Below, piece by piece: positions 15,816-24,205 of a stretch of 56,643 nucleotides of DNA. How positions within the stretch are numbered: the first letter of the stretch is position 1; each line of letters opens with the position of its first letter. Source of the stretch: an uncultured Lentisphaeria bacterium (GTDB lineage: Bacteria; Verrucomicrobiota; Lentisphaeria; Oligosphaerales; Oligosphaeraceae); contig CAKUJM010000014.1 in the NCBI GenBank assembly GCA_934661755.1, forward strand, positions 1 through 56,643, given 5' to 3'. Both the position numbers and the translations under genes were made by a program. The notes under the pieces were generated by a model. That model was not told the origin of the DNA. It did not search any database and saw nothing but the letters and a program-made list of their open reading frames with translations.

Positions 15816-16862
15816 TCACATCTCCGCGTCCGGCGGAATCCATGGAGTCGGCGCCGTCACGTCGATTCCCAGCGCGGGGATGGCCAGACGCCGGGCGTGC
15901 AGCGCCTGGTGGCGCATCATAAGCCGCCGCCAGTCGTCCATCTCCAGGGTCGACGCGGCGAATTTCAGGAACAGCCGTTCATCCAGTCCATAGAGCTTGT
16001 CGCCGGCGACCGGGAATCCGAGGCTGCACAGCGTCGCCCGGATCTGGTGGGTCCGGCCGGTATGGAGGAATGCCCGCAGCATCGTGAAGCCGCCCTTTTC
16101 ATCCGGCGCGAATGACCCGGCCATGCCGTCATTGCCAAATTGCGGCCGGAAGAACCCAACCCGCACGAAGTCGGTCTGGGAGGTGACCGCCTCGACATCC
16201 TCCGGAAGCTCCACCACATCGCTGTCGCCGTCATTCTGCATGGGGATGAAGGCGCGTTTCTTGCGCACTGCCGAAGATGGGTCCCTTGCCAGGAAGCCAT
16301 TGGTCGCCAGCTTTTGGCAGGGGACGCGTCCATGCACCATGACGGTGTATTCCTTGCGCGATCCATCGCCCTTGGCATGGAGGCTTTTTGCCGCGGCGGC
16401 GGCAAATCGCGGGCTTTTCCCCACGAGCACGACGCCGGAGGTCTCGCGGTCAAGGCGATTGACGAAATGGATCGATTCCAGATGGCGCGCCTGCCGCAGC
16501 CAGGCCCAGAGGGTATGGTTGAAGAAGCGCCCGGCGGGGTGGCAGGGGAGATTCCCCGGCTTGTCCACGATGATGTACTCATCGGTTTCCGCCAGCACCT
16601 TGATTTCCCACGACACCTCCTGTTCCGTCAAGTCGCGCGCCTGGAAGAAGATGGCATCGCCGGAGGCCACCAGCCGCGCGGCGGAGGCGCCCGTCCGGTT
16701 CACAAAGAGGTTGCCGATGGCGATTTGCTCCAGCCACTGGTCGCGGTCCAGATAGTCGTAGCGGCTGGACAGGTAGTCGATCAGCGCCACCGGCGCGGAG
16801 ACCTCGGGAGGGACGGTGACCTCCACCGTGCGTTCCATTGGAATGAATGGCAATTTCAGCAT
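15816..16862 (-). CDS. RluA-family RNA pseudouridine synthase
   Basis: Isomerises uridine to pseudouridine in rRNA or tRNA. The 348-residue protein has an N-terminal S4-like RNA-binding segment (about 30-75), then IIVDKPGNLPCHPAGR and the catalytic motif as VNRLDRETSGVVLVGKS. The active-site aspartate is present, with N where most members have H in HRLDRxTSG. The C-terminal GRTHQIRATLCSLGFPVAGDKLYG block is typical of RluA/RluD. The exact RNA target cannot be assigned. It is transcribed away from the small basic protein gene at 17094. Confidence 0.9.
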   Translation of the reverse strand: MLKLPFIPMERTVEVTVPPEVSAPVALIDYLSSRYDYLDRDQWLEQIAIGNLFVNRTGASAARLVASGDAIFFQARDLTEQEVSWEIKVLAETDEYIIVDKPGNLPCHPAGRFFNHTLWAWLRQARHLESIHFVNRLDRETSGVVLVGKSPRFAAAAAKSLHAKGDGSRKEYTVMVHGRVPCQKLATNGFLARDPSSAVRKKRAFIPMQNDGDSDVVELPEDVEAVTSQTDFVRVGFFRPQFGNDGMAGSFAPDEKGGFTMLRAFLHTGRTHQIRATLCSLGFPVAGDKLYGLDERLFLKFAASTLEMDDWRRLMMRHQALHARRLAIPALGIDVTAPTPWIPPDAEM

Positions 16863-16987
16863 GGAAGGTAAAAAGTCGTCAAAAAGGAGCCGTGAAGCCA
16901 GTGCGCCCGCGGGGCTGTCGGGCGCGGCCGCGCAGAATATATGCCGCCGTGGCGATCCCGCATAGCCGGCGCCAGTGGAGGCGGGAT

Positions 16988-17015
16988 TTGCAATTTGTGC
17001 CGTAGGGGTTATATT
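16988..17015 (+). promoter_or_regulatory. Candidate sigma-70 promoter for the small basic protein
   Basis: TTGCAA (16988-16993) is separated by 16 bp from TATATT (17010-17015) in a locally AT-rich island. An additional AT-rich -10-like stretch occurs at 17060-17067. Transcription would start about 70 bases before the ATG at 17094. Confidence 0.5.
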
Positions 17016-17093
17016 CTGTCGTTCGACTGAACCATTCGGTTTTCAAATCAGAATCAAATTATAGAATACTCGCCGTCTTAGGAGAACAAATCC

Positions 17094-17321
17094 ATGGCAA
17101 CCAGTACTTTCCGCAACAAGAACAAAGTCCGTCCCCGCAAGACCGGCGCCGCCAAGCGCCGCCGTTGCCTGGTACAGCGCCGCCGCCTGGTCGCCATGGG
17201 CATGGATGAGGCCACCGTGGCCAAGATGCCGGTTGACCAGCTTCGCATCAAGCTCAAGGCCCCGAAGAAGCTGGCCGCGATCATTGCAAAGGCCGGCGAG
17301 GCCAAGGCAGCCGAGGCATAG
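17094..17321 (+). CDS. Small, very basic protein of unknown function
   Basis: A 75-residue protein, lysine- and arginine-rich at the N terminus (about residues 7-35, ending KRRRCLVQRRRLV). It has a helical middle (MGMDEATVAKMPVDQLRIKL) and an alanine/lysine tail. The ATG at 17094 is preceded by TAGGAGAAC, a good ribosome site. It has its own candidate promoter and a strong terminator, so it is a monocistronic and probably well-expressed gene. Composition and size resemble a ribosomal or nucleic-acid-binding protein, but I cannot match it to a ribosomal protein family. Confidence 0.75.
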   Translation: MATSTFRNKNKVRPRKTGAAKRRRCLVQRRRLVAMGMDEATVAKMPVDQLRIKLKAPKKLAAIIAKAGEAKAAEA

Positions 17322-17367
17322 TTCGGGGTTGTTTGCGCGCCTTCAGAGCCCAAATACCGCATTTTCG

Positions 17368-17401
17368 AAAAGCACGAGGCTGCCATGCCCCGTGCTTTTT
17401 G
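17368..17401 (+). terminator. Rho-independent terminator
   Basis: AAAAGCACG (17368-17376) pairs perfectly with CGTGCTTTT (17391-17399), followed by a T-run, 46 bases after the stop codon of the small basic protein. Confidence 0.85.
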
Positions 17402-17660
17402 CGTCTAGGGCGGCGTGCCGTGAATCCGTATCGTGAATCCGCCGGGGTTCTCCGCCGCCATTTTTGAGCCGGCCTGATGAAATCGCCCGCGCAGGCAGTG
17501 GTGCATTGAGGCATGATCCGCTTGCCCCGGCGATGCCCGGAAGCGCGCGGAGATGCCGTGGATTCACGGGGCGCCCCCGGCGCCTTGGACGGCACGCGGA
17601 GACAGGCGGCCTTCACACCGCCGGGATGGAGCAATTCCCCAAGGAAAGGAGATCCCCGCC
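17402..17660. other. Gene-free stretch before nrdR
   Basis: About 260 bp without a supported gene. It holds short palindromes such as CCGTG-GATT-CACGG (near 17553-17566) and the segment gccgtgaatccgtatcgtgaatcc (17417-17440). That segment resembles arms of the dispersed repeat but is too degenerate to call. The nrdR promoter presumably lies here, but no clear -35/-10 pair is visible. I see no recognisable riboswitch. Confidence 0.4.
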
Positions 17661-18152
17661 ATGATGTGTCCGAAATGTCACTCGCTGGAAGACAAGGTGG
17701 TCGACTCGCGCCTGGTCAATGACGGCCTGTCGATCCGGCGGCGCAGGCAGTGCCTCAACTGCAACTACCGCTTCAGCACCCTGGAGACGGTGATCCCCGT
17801 CAATATCACCACCGTCATCAAGCGCGATGGCCGCCGGGAGGACTTTTCCTCGGACAAATTGCGCGACGGCATCCGGATGGCCTGCTGGAAGCGCAATATC
17901 AGCGCCGAGGTAATCGACGGCATGGTCGGCGACATCACCATCCGCCTGACCCTGATGCCGCAGACCGAGATTGCCTCCGAGGTGATTGGCCAGATGGTGA
18001 TGGATGCGCTCCGGAAGGTGGACGAAGTGGCGTATGTGCGCTATGCGTCGGTCTATCGGCATTTCAAGGACGCGGACGCCTTCGTGCATGAAGTCAAGCA
18101 GCTGGCGCATCCCGGCGACGCCTCCCGCCCCGCCGACGCCCCCAGGGAATGA
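17661..18152 (+). CDS. nrdR: Transcriptional repressor NrdR
   Basis: Zinc-ribbon/ATP-cone repressor of ribonucleotide reductase genes that senses dATP/ATP. The 163-residue protein has the zinc ligands in MMCPKC and RQCLNCN, RRRRQCLNCNYRFSTLE for DNA binding, and an ATP-cone (about 50-140: VIKRDGRREDFSSDKLRDGI ... VDEVAYVRYASVYRHF). The start at 17661 follows AAGGAAAGGAG. The stop overlaps the next gene by ATGA, starting a chain of tightly linked genes. No nrd reductase gene is in the window. Confidence 0.96.
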   Translation: MMCPKCHSLEDKVVDSRLVNDGLSIRRRRQCLNCNYRFSTLETVIPVNITTVIKRDGRREDFSSDKLRDGIRMACWKRNISAEVIDGMVGDITIRLTLMPQTEIASEVIGQMVMDALRKVDEVAYVRYASVYRHFKDADAFVHEVKQLAHPGDASRPADAPRE

Positions 18153-18976
18153 TCCAGCTGTATTCGAAAAATCTGCTGATCCGCGACAGCGCCAGCGGGG
18201 CGCTGGCCTCCCTGGACACGATGCAATGGCGCCGGCGGCTGCAGGCCGCCTTCGCCTCCTGCGGCCTGACCGAGGAGTGGATCGCCGACAACCTGGTCGA
18301 GGTCCTGGAACGGCGGGTGCGGGCCTGTTCCGGGATGGGCCTGGAGTGTTCCACCACCGACATTGAGCGTTGCCTGCAGACGGTGCTCAACGACACCGGC
18401 TTCCGTGACGTCGCATTGGCCTTCACCTGGAACACCCCCCCGCCGGAGACGCCTCCGGCGCTGGCCGCCGCCGGCGCCTTCCAGCCGGAGCTGCTTGACT
18501 GCGCGGATCTTCCCCCGCAGCTGCAGCTGCGCACCCGATACATCCGTGCCAGCGACTGGGAGCTGGAGTGCGACGACGCCTCCGCATCGCTGTTGCGGCA
18601 GCGGACATTGCGGCTTCTGCCGGTCTCGGACATCATTCCGATTGCAATTGTCGACTGTGATTTGCGGAGGCTGCTGCCGCCGGTCGGCGAGTCGCTCTTT
18701 GAATTGGAGTTCTCGGTGCGGCTGGCCCAGGCGTGCGGCGCCGCCCGCGCCATCCTGCGGCAGCTTTATGCCCAGATGCGGCGCACCTGGCCGCAGATCA
18801 TCCATCCCGGCACCCACCTGCGGTTCCTGTCCCTGCGGGGGCTCCCGGGCGCTGATGCGCAGGAGGCCGCCATCCGGGATCCCGCGGCGCTGTCGGAGCA
18901 GATCGGGCAATGCCTGAAGGCCATCGCCCTGCCCTCCGACTGCCAGATACCCTTCTCATACAGCCTGAGGCCGTGA
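18149..18976 (+). CDS. Unknown protein with degenerate ATP-cone-like N terminus
   Basis: A 275-residue protein overlapping nrdR by four bases (ATGA), so translationally coupled. Residues about 1-95 follow the ATP-cone pattern seen in NrdR. They show a hydrophobic strand with LIRD, helix W..RLQAAFASCGLTEEWIADNL, VEVLERRV, then TTDIERCLQTVLNDTGFRDVALAF. The nucleotide-binding KRDG motif is lost. The remaining 180 residues match nothing I recognise. A role tied to nucleotide sensing with NrdR is suggested only by this similarity and by coupling. Confidence 0.7.
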   Translation: MIQLYSKNLLIRDSASGALASLDTMQWRRRLQAAFASCGLTEEWIADNLVEVLERRVRACSGMGLECSTTDIERCLQTVLNDTGFRDVALAFTWNTPPPETPPALAAAGAFQPELLDCADLPPQLQLRTRYIRASDWELECDDASASLLRQRTLRLLPVSDIIPIAIVDCDLRRLLPPVGESLFELEFSVRLAQACGAARAILRQLYAQMRRTWPQIIHPGTHLRFLSLRGLPGADAQEAAIRDPAALSEQIGQCLKAIALPSDCQIPFSYSLRP

Positions 18977-19039
18977 AAGCCGGCCGAGGCTGCCGACGGC
19001 CTTTGCCGGCAAACCGCCTTTTTCCACAACACCCAAATC

Positions 19040-20440
19040 ATGCTCAAGGATTCCTACGACATCATTGTCATCGGCGGCGGACTTGGCGGCCTGACCGCCG
19101 CCAACCGCCTCGCCCGCGCCGGATACCGCGTCCTGCTGGCCGAACAGCATATCCAGCTGGGCGGCCTGGCCACCTGCTTCAAGCGCAAGGGGCACATCTT
19201 CGACGTGGCATTGCACGGCTTCCCGGCGGGAATGCGCAAAAGCCTCCGCAAATACTGGGGGAAGGACTTTGCCGACCGGGTGGTCCAGGTCAAGTCCATC
19301 CGCTTCGACAATCCGCAATACCGCCTGGAATCCACCTTCGACACCCGGGACTTCGCCGCCAAGCTGCATGGCCACTTCGGCATCCCCGAAACGACGGTCG
19401 CCGCGTTCTTCGACGGCATTGCCGCCATGAACTACTATGACGACCAGTCCATGACCACCCGGGAGTTCTTCAGCAAGTTCTTCCCCGGGCGCACCGACGT
19501 CTGGCGCTTCCTGATGGAGCCCATCACCTACGCCAACGGCTCCACCCTGGACGAGCCGGCGATCTCCTACGGCATCGTCTTCGGCAATTTCATGAGCGAG
19601 GGAGTATACACCTTCGAGGGCGGCACCGACAGGATGCTGGAGATGATGACCGCCGAGCTGGAGCACAACGGCGTGGACATCGCGATGGGCACGCGTGCGG
19701 AGGCCATCGCCGTCAATGACAAGGGCCGGGTCGAGGGCGTCCAATTCAACGGGAAGGTGGTCGGCTGCCGGGCCGTCGTCTCCAACGGCTCGCTTCCGCG
19801 GACCATCCTGGAATGGACTGGCCGGGAACATTTCTCGCCGGAGTTCCTGGCAGGCTTCGACAAGGTCCGGCTCTCCACCTCATCCTGCCAGGTGTACATC
19901 GGCATCAAGCCCGGCGAAAAGCTCCCGTACATCGGCGACCTGCTCTTCACCTCGGAATACCCGGAATTCGATTCCGACGCCCTTTGCGCCCATCATGTCA
20001 CCAGCCGCACCTTCTCGGTCTACTATCCGCAGATCCGCCCCGGCACCAACGAGTACTCCGTGGTGGCCTCGATGAACGCCCGTTACCAGGACTGGGCGTC
20101 GATGGACCGCGACCAGTACCGCGCACAGAAGCAGAAGATGACCGACGACGCCATCGGCTGCCTGGAGCGGTACATCCCCAACATCCGTTCGCTCATCGAC
20201 TGCACCTGCGCCGCCACCCCGCTGACCTTCCAGCGCTACACCGGCCACTGCAACGGCGCCACCTTCGGCACCAAATTCGAGGGCCTCAAGTATTCCCAGG
20301 GGCTGTGCGAACAGGTCCCCGGGCTGTTCCACACCGGGTCGGTCGGAATCATCATGTCCGGATGGCTTGGGGCCGCCAATTACGGCGTCATCACCGCGAA
20401 TGCGGTGGACAAATTCCTCGCTACTGGAGCAGTCAGATAA
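19040..20440 (+). CDS. CrtI/retinol-saturase-like FAD-dependent oxidoreductase
   Basis: A 466-residue flavoprotein. The N terminus has the FAD dinucleotide-binding motif IIVIGGGLGGLTAANRLARAG, a ribose-binding acidic residue (LLAEQH) and GGLATCFKRKGHIFDVALHG, as in phytoene desaturase-type enzymes. The C-terminal GLFHTGSVGIIMSGWLGAAN block completes the FAD site. It probably oxidises or saturates a hydrophobic polyene or lipid, but the substrate is unknown and no other carotenoid gene is present. Its stop overlaps the start of the next gene (TAATG). Confidence 0.85.
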   Translation: MLKDSYDIIVIGGGLGGLTAANRLARAGYRVLLAEQHIQLGGLATCFKRKGHIFDVALHGFPAGMRKSLRKYWGKDFADRVVQVKSIRFDNPQYRLESTFDTRDFAAKLHGHFGIPETTVAAFFDGIAAMNYYDDQSMTTREFFSKFFPGRTDVWRFLMEPITYANGSTLDEPAISYGIVFGNFMSEGVYTFEGGTDRMLEMMTAELEHNGVDIAMGTRAEAIAVNDKGRVEGVQFNGKVVGCRAVVSNGSLPRTILEWTGREHFSPEFLAGFDKVRLSTSSCQVYIGIKPGEKLPYIGDLLFTSEYPEFDSDALCAHHVTSRTFSVYYPQIRPGTNEYSVVASMNARYQDWASMDRDQYRAQKQKMTDDAIGCLERYIPNIRSLIDCTCAATPLTFQRYTGHCNGATFGTKFEGLKYSQGLCEQVPGLFHTGSVGIIMSGWLGAANYGVITANAVDKFLATGAVR

Positions 20441-21789
20441 TGTCCGCCGACGACGGCTTCAACGCCATTTTGCAGGCCATCCGGCCCATTGCGCCATTCA
20501 TCCGCCGGGCGGGAATTGTCGTCACCGGCCGCGAGAAGCTGTCGCGGATGGCCGACAAGCTGGAATTCGTGCTGATCACCGCCGACGCCTCTGAAAACAC
20601 CGTCACGGAAATCACCCGCGGCGTGGGCTGCCCCCAATATCGCGCCCTGGCCAGCCAGCATCTTGCCGAGTTGTTCGGCCTCATGAACTGCCGGGTGGCC
20701 GGCTTCCGGAAGTCCTCGCTGGCCGTCCAGGCACGCCAGGCCCTCTCGCAATACCGCATCAGCCGCCACCAGCCATCTGACGGCAAGGCGTCGCCGCCAT
20801 GGCCGATGCCGCCGCGCCATCCCCGGGTGGCCGTGCTGGGCGCCAGCGGCATCGGCCGCCATCATGCCAGGTGGTGGAAGGTGGATGGCGCCAATGTCAT
20901 CGCCTTTCTGGGCTCCACTGCGTCGTCGTTGCAGCATACCGCCGCCGTCCTGCATCAGTATCTGGGCGGCCAGCAGCCGCCACGCGGATATACCGACCTG
21001 GAGAAGCTGCTGGAGAGCGAGCATCCGGACATCGTGGACATCTGCCTGCCGCCGGAAATGCATTGCCAGGCGGCCAGGGCCGCCCTCGCCCACGGCGTCC
21101 ACACCATCATTGAAAAGCCGTTCCTCTTCGATGCAACACTTTCGCCGGAGGCACTGCTGGTGCAGGCTGACGAGCTGGTCGGCCTGGCCGCCTCGCAGCA
21201 CCGGATGCTCGGCATGACCTCGCAGTATTTTGGGCAGACCCGCTATTGCCGCGGATTGCGGGAGAACCCTGAGAAGCCGGTGGAATGCCTGAAGATGGAG
21301 CTCTTCACCGTCCAGCGGCATCATTCCGCCGATCCCCGTGAAACCTGGATTGACCTGGGGCCGCATCTGATTGCCGCCGCCCAGGGCGTCAGCGACGGGC
21401 GGATTCCGGACGCCGGATCGCTGCAAGCGGCAGTGGACGGCGCCTGCACCCGCGTGAGCTTCGACTGCGTCGGCAATGACCTGCCGCCGCTGCACTGCGA
21501 ACTGGCGTGCGGACGGCTCCCCAATGCCCCCGACGCCACCAACCACCGCCTTCTGGAACTGGATGGCTGCCGGATCGACTGCCAGGGCTGCCGCGACCAC
21601 GAGGGCAATTTCCAGATGAACCTCCGGCGCCTTCACACCACCGACAGCCATTTCCATGCCGATTTCATGCGCACGCTTTTGAAATCCTTCGGGAATGGCC
21701 GTATAGTAATTGACGGCGCCACCGCCAAAATCAATCTGGAATGGTTGTTGCGCATCGCCGAACTCATCCCCAAGGAGGGCCAGCCATGA
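20440..21789 (+). CDS. Fusion of L7Ae/L30e-like domain with Gfo/Idh/MocA oxidoreductase
   Basis: A 449-residue protein in one uninterrupted frame. Residues 1-105 look like a YlxQ/L7Ae-type RNA-binding fold (GIVVTGREKLSRMADK, LEFVLITADASENT, ELFGLMNCRVAGFRKSS). From about 128 a dinucleotide-binding domain begins (RVAVLGASGIGRHHARWW), with the Gfo/Idh/MocA EKP motif at about 225-227 (HTIIEKPFLFD) and a typical C-terminal substrate domain. An internal ATG at 20806 could start a separate oxidoreductase, but no stop separates the parts. The fused architecture is unfamiliar to me. It starts within the stop of the upstream oxidoreductase and its own stop overlaps the lipoprotein gene. Confidence 0.8.
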   Translation: MSADDGFNAILQAIRPIAPFIRRAGIVVTGREKLSRMADKLEFVLITADASENTVTEITRGVGCPQYRALASQHLAELFGLMNCRVAGFRKSSLAVQARQALSQYRISRHQPSDGKASPPWPMPPRHPRVAVLGASGIGRHHARWWKVDGANVIAFLGSTASSLQHTAAVLHQYLGGQQPPRGYTDLEKLLESEHPDIVDICLPPEMHCQAARAALAHGVHTIIEKPFLFDATLSPEALLVQADELVGLAASQHRMLGMTSQYFGQTRYCRGLRENPEKPVECLKMELFTVQRHHSADPRETWIDLGPHLIAAAQGVSDGRIPDAGSLQAAVDGACTRVSFDCVGNDLPPLHCELACGRLPNAPDATNHRLLELDGCRIDCQGCRDHEGNFQMNLRRLHTTDSHFHADFMRTLLKSFGNGRIVIDGATAKINLEWLLRIAELIPKEGQP

Positions 21790-22556
21790 ATAAATTCCTC
21801 TGTTTGTATGCCGCAATCTGCCTGGCATTCACCCCCGGATGCATCGTGGATCTGGATCCGCACCCCAGCCATCATGGCAGCCCGCCGCGCCCGCCGCAGC
21901 CGCCGTCATACCACCACACCCCGCCCCGTCCTCCGGCACCCGTGCCCAGGCCACCATCGCCACGTCCGACGCCACCGGCACCACGTCCGACGCCACCCAG
22001 ACCGTCCGGCACCGGCCCCTACGTGCGCCCCGGTAGCACCACCAAGCCCGACCGCGCCATGCCGACGCCACCCAGGCCGTCCGGCACCGGCCCCTACGTG
22101 CGCCCCGGCAGCGCCACCAGGCCCGACCGTGCCATGCCGACGCCGCCCAGACCGTCCGGCACCGGCACCTACGTGCGCCCCGGCAGCACCACCAGGCCCG
22201 ACCGCGCCATGCCGACGCCGCCCAGGCCGTCCGGCACCGGCACCTACGTGCGCCCCGACAGCACCCCAAAGCCCCACCGCGCCATGCCGACGCCGCCCAG
22301 GCCATCCGGAACCGGCACCTACGTGCGCCCCGACAGCACCACCAAGCCCAAGCGCGCCATGCCGACGCCCTTGACCAGGCCATCCGGCACCGGCACCTAC
22401 GTGCGACCCGGCAGCACCACCAAGCCCAAGCGCGCCATGCCGACGCGCCCGTCGGTGACCACGCCAGACACATCAACTGACAGCGGCACCGGCACCTACG
22501 TGCGCCCCGGCAGCACTCCCAAACCCAGGCGCGCCATGCCCATCCGCGAACGGTAG
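21786..22556 (+). CDS. Proline-rich repeat lipoprotein
   Basis: A 256-residue predicted lipoprotein: MNKFLCLYAAICLAFTPGC has a hydrophobic core and a cysteine at about 19. A His/Pro-rich stretch (about 25-68) is followed by 25-residue repeats containing PSGTGxYVRPGSTTKPxRAMP. Five are in register and two are degenerate. The mature part is intrinsically disordered and strongly basic, suggesting a surface-exposed or periplasm-spanning spacer; function is unknown. The ATG overlaps the preceding stop (ATGA). Confidence 0.75.
   Translation: MNKFLCLYAAICLAFTPGCIVDLDPHPSHHGSPPRPPQPPSYHHTPPRPPAPVPRPPSPRPTPPAPRPTPPRPSGTGPYVRPGSTTKPDRAMPTPPRPSGTGPYVRPGSATRPDRAMPTPPRPSGTGTYVRPGSTTRPDRAMPTPPRPSGTGTYVRPDSTPKPHRAMPTPPRPSGTGTYVRPDSTTKPKRAMPTPLTRPSGTGTYVRPGSTTKPKRAMPTRPSVTTPDTSTDSGTGTYVRPGSTPKPRRAMPIRER
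21996..22540 (+). repeat. 75-bp in-frame tandem repeats
   Basis: Units start at 21996, 22071, 22146, 22221 and 22296, exactly 75 bp apart and nearly identical. Two degenerate units follow to about 22540. They encode the 25-residue Pro-rich repeats of the lipoprotein and are likely to vary in copy number. Confidence 0.9.
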
Positions 22557-22588
22557 CCGGCTGCATCATCCCCTGCTCTCCCCCCCTC

Positions 22589-23467
22589 ATGAACAACGAT
22601 CCCGCCCACGACTCCCGGACAACCGGATGGTTTCCCGGCCACATGCTCAAGGCCGAAAAGGCAATGCAGAAGCTGTTGCCGCTGGTGGACATCGTGGCGG
22701 AGATTGTCGATGCCCGGGCGCCGCTGTCCAGCCGCAATCCCAAGCTGGCGCAGATACTCTCCAGCAAGCCGCATATTGTCATCGCCAACAAGGCCGACCT
22801 GGCCTCGCCGGCCATCAACCGCCAATGGACCGAGTGGTTTCACCGGGATGCCGACGAAGTCGATTTCATCAACGCCGCCCATCTGCGCAACCCCGCCGTC
22901 CTGGCGGAGAAATGGAAGGCGCTGGTGGCGCGCACGCGGCAGGAACGGGGCGCAACCCGGCCATTGCTGCGGCCGGTCCGCCTGATGATCGTCGGCATTC
23001 CCAATATCGGCAAATCCACCCTGATCAACCGGATGCGGATGAAGAACGTCGCCATCATGGGCCCCAAGCCGGGAGTGACCCGCAGCAACCAATGGGTGCC
23101 GCTGGCGGGCGGAATCGAGCTGCTCGACACCCCCGGGGTGCTATGGCCGCAGTTGCGCGACAAGCAGCAGGAATTGCTGCTCACCGCGCTGGGAAACATC
23201 TCCGACGACGCCACCGACCCCGTCGAGACCTGTGATTTCCTGATCAGCCGCCTGTGCGCCATCAGCCCCGGCGCATCGCCATTTGCCGTGCTCGGCCTGG
23301 ACTGCCTCCCGGACACGCCGCTGGAGTTGCTGGAGAAACTGGCACTGCGGCGCGGGATGCTCCTGCCCGGCGGACGCCCGGCCGTGCTCAACGCGGCCCA
23401 CGCCTTGCTGAAGGACTACCGCAATGGCCGCCTGGGGCGTTTTTCCCTGGAAGTGCCACCCGCATGA
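22589..23467 (+). CDS. rbgA: Ribosome biogenesis GTPase RbgA (YlqF)
   Basis: Circularly permuted GTPase needed for late 50S assembly. The 292-residue protein has the permuted motif order. TGWFPGHMLKAEKAM comes first, then G4 NKAD (about 66-69), G1 GIPNIGKST (about 135-143) and G3 DTPG (about 175-178), followed by a helical RNA-binding C-terminal region. Its stop overlaps the truB start (ATGA), linking ribosome assembly and RNA modification. Confidence 0.95.
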   Translation: MNNDPAHDSRTTGWFPGHMLKAEKAMQKLLPLVDIVAEIVDARAPLSSRNPKLAQILSSKPHIVIANKADLASPAINRQWTEWFHRDADEVDFINAAHLRNPAVLAEKWKALVARTRQERGATRPLLRPVRLMIVGIPNIGKSTLINRMRMKNVAIMGPKPGVTRSNQWVPLAGGIELLDTPGVLWPQLRDKQQELLLTALGNISDDATDPVETCDFLISRLCAISPGASPFAVLGLDCLPDTPLELLEKLALRRGMLLPGGRPAVLNAAHALLKDYRNGRLGRFSLEVPPA

Positions 23468-24174
23468 AAAAAGAACGAAACCATATCGACGGCATCCTGC
23501 TGGTGGACAAACCGGCGGATTGGACCAGCTTCGACGTTGTCAATTGCATTCGCCGCCGCTTCAATCTTGACAAGACCGGCCACTGCGGCACCCTCGACCC
23601 GTTTGCCACCGGCCTGCTGGTGATCCTGCTGGGCAAAGCCACCAAGCTGCAGGACGCCCTCATGGCCAGGCAGAAGCGCTACACCGGTACCATGATGCTC
23701 GGCGTGCGCACCGACAGCCAGGATCTCACCGGCCAGCCCGTGTCCCAATGCGACGTGCCGTTTCTGACGATCCAGTCGCTGCAGGCCATGGCCAATGCCT
23801 TTCTTGGCGACATCATGCAGATCCCGCCCATGCATTCCGCGATCAAGGTCGATGGCAGGCCGCTTTACAAGCTGGCCCGCCGCGGGCAGGAAGTCGATCG
23901 CCAGCCGCGGCCGGTCCATATCAGCCGTTTCGACATCACCGCATGCAATCTGCCGCTGGCCGACTTCACCGTGGAGTGCTCCAAGGGGACTTACATACGC
24001 ACTCTGGCCGCCGACCTCGGGGAGAAAGCCGGCTGCGGCGCCCACCTGACGGCCTTGCGCAGAATCTCCAGCGGCAGCCATGATGTCGCCGACGCCTATC
24101 AGCTTGACCAGGTCCGCAGCTGGGATCTGGAGGCCCTGCGCACCCATCTGCAGCCGTTGCCGACGGCATCCTGA
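23464..24174 (+). CDS. truB: tRNA pseudouridine-55 synthase
   Basis: Makes pseudouridine 55 in the T loop of tRNAs. The 236-residue protein begins GILLVDKPADWTSFDVV and has the catalytic motif HCGTLDPFATGLL with its essential aspartate. QIPPMHSAIKVDGRPLYKLAR and CSKGTYIRTLAADLG follow, all TruB hallmarks. It lacks the C-terminal PUA extension of longer homologues. The start at 23464 overlaps the rbgA stop. It is the last gene of the plus-strand series. Confidence 0.95.
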   Translation: MKKERNHIDGILLVDKPADWTSFDVVNCIRRRFNLDKTGHCGTLDPFATGLLVILLGKATKLQDALMARQKRYTGTMMLGVRTDSQDLTGQPVSQCDVPFLTIQSLQAMANAFLGDIMQIPPMHSAIKVDGRPLYKLARRGQEVDRQPRPVHISRFDITACNLPLADFTVECSKGTYIRTLAADLGEKAGCGAHLTALRRISSGSHDVADAYQLDQVRSWDLEALRTHLQPLPTAS

Positions 24175-24179
24175 AGCGC

Positions 24180-24205
24180 CTGACCTTCCGTTCCCGGCAG
24201 GTCAG
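24180..24205. other. Hairpin between convergent truB and PHP genes
   Basis: CTGACCT (24180-24186) pairs with AGGTCAG (24199-24205), overlapping the stop of the minus-strand PHP gene. No T-run follows on either strand, so termination is only possible, not shown. Confidence 0.35.

Noticed and set aside
17402..17660. Riboswitch or structured RNA before nrdR
   Set aside because: Only short palindromes are visible; I could not recognise conserved cores such as a cobalamin box.
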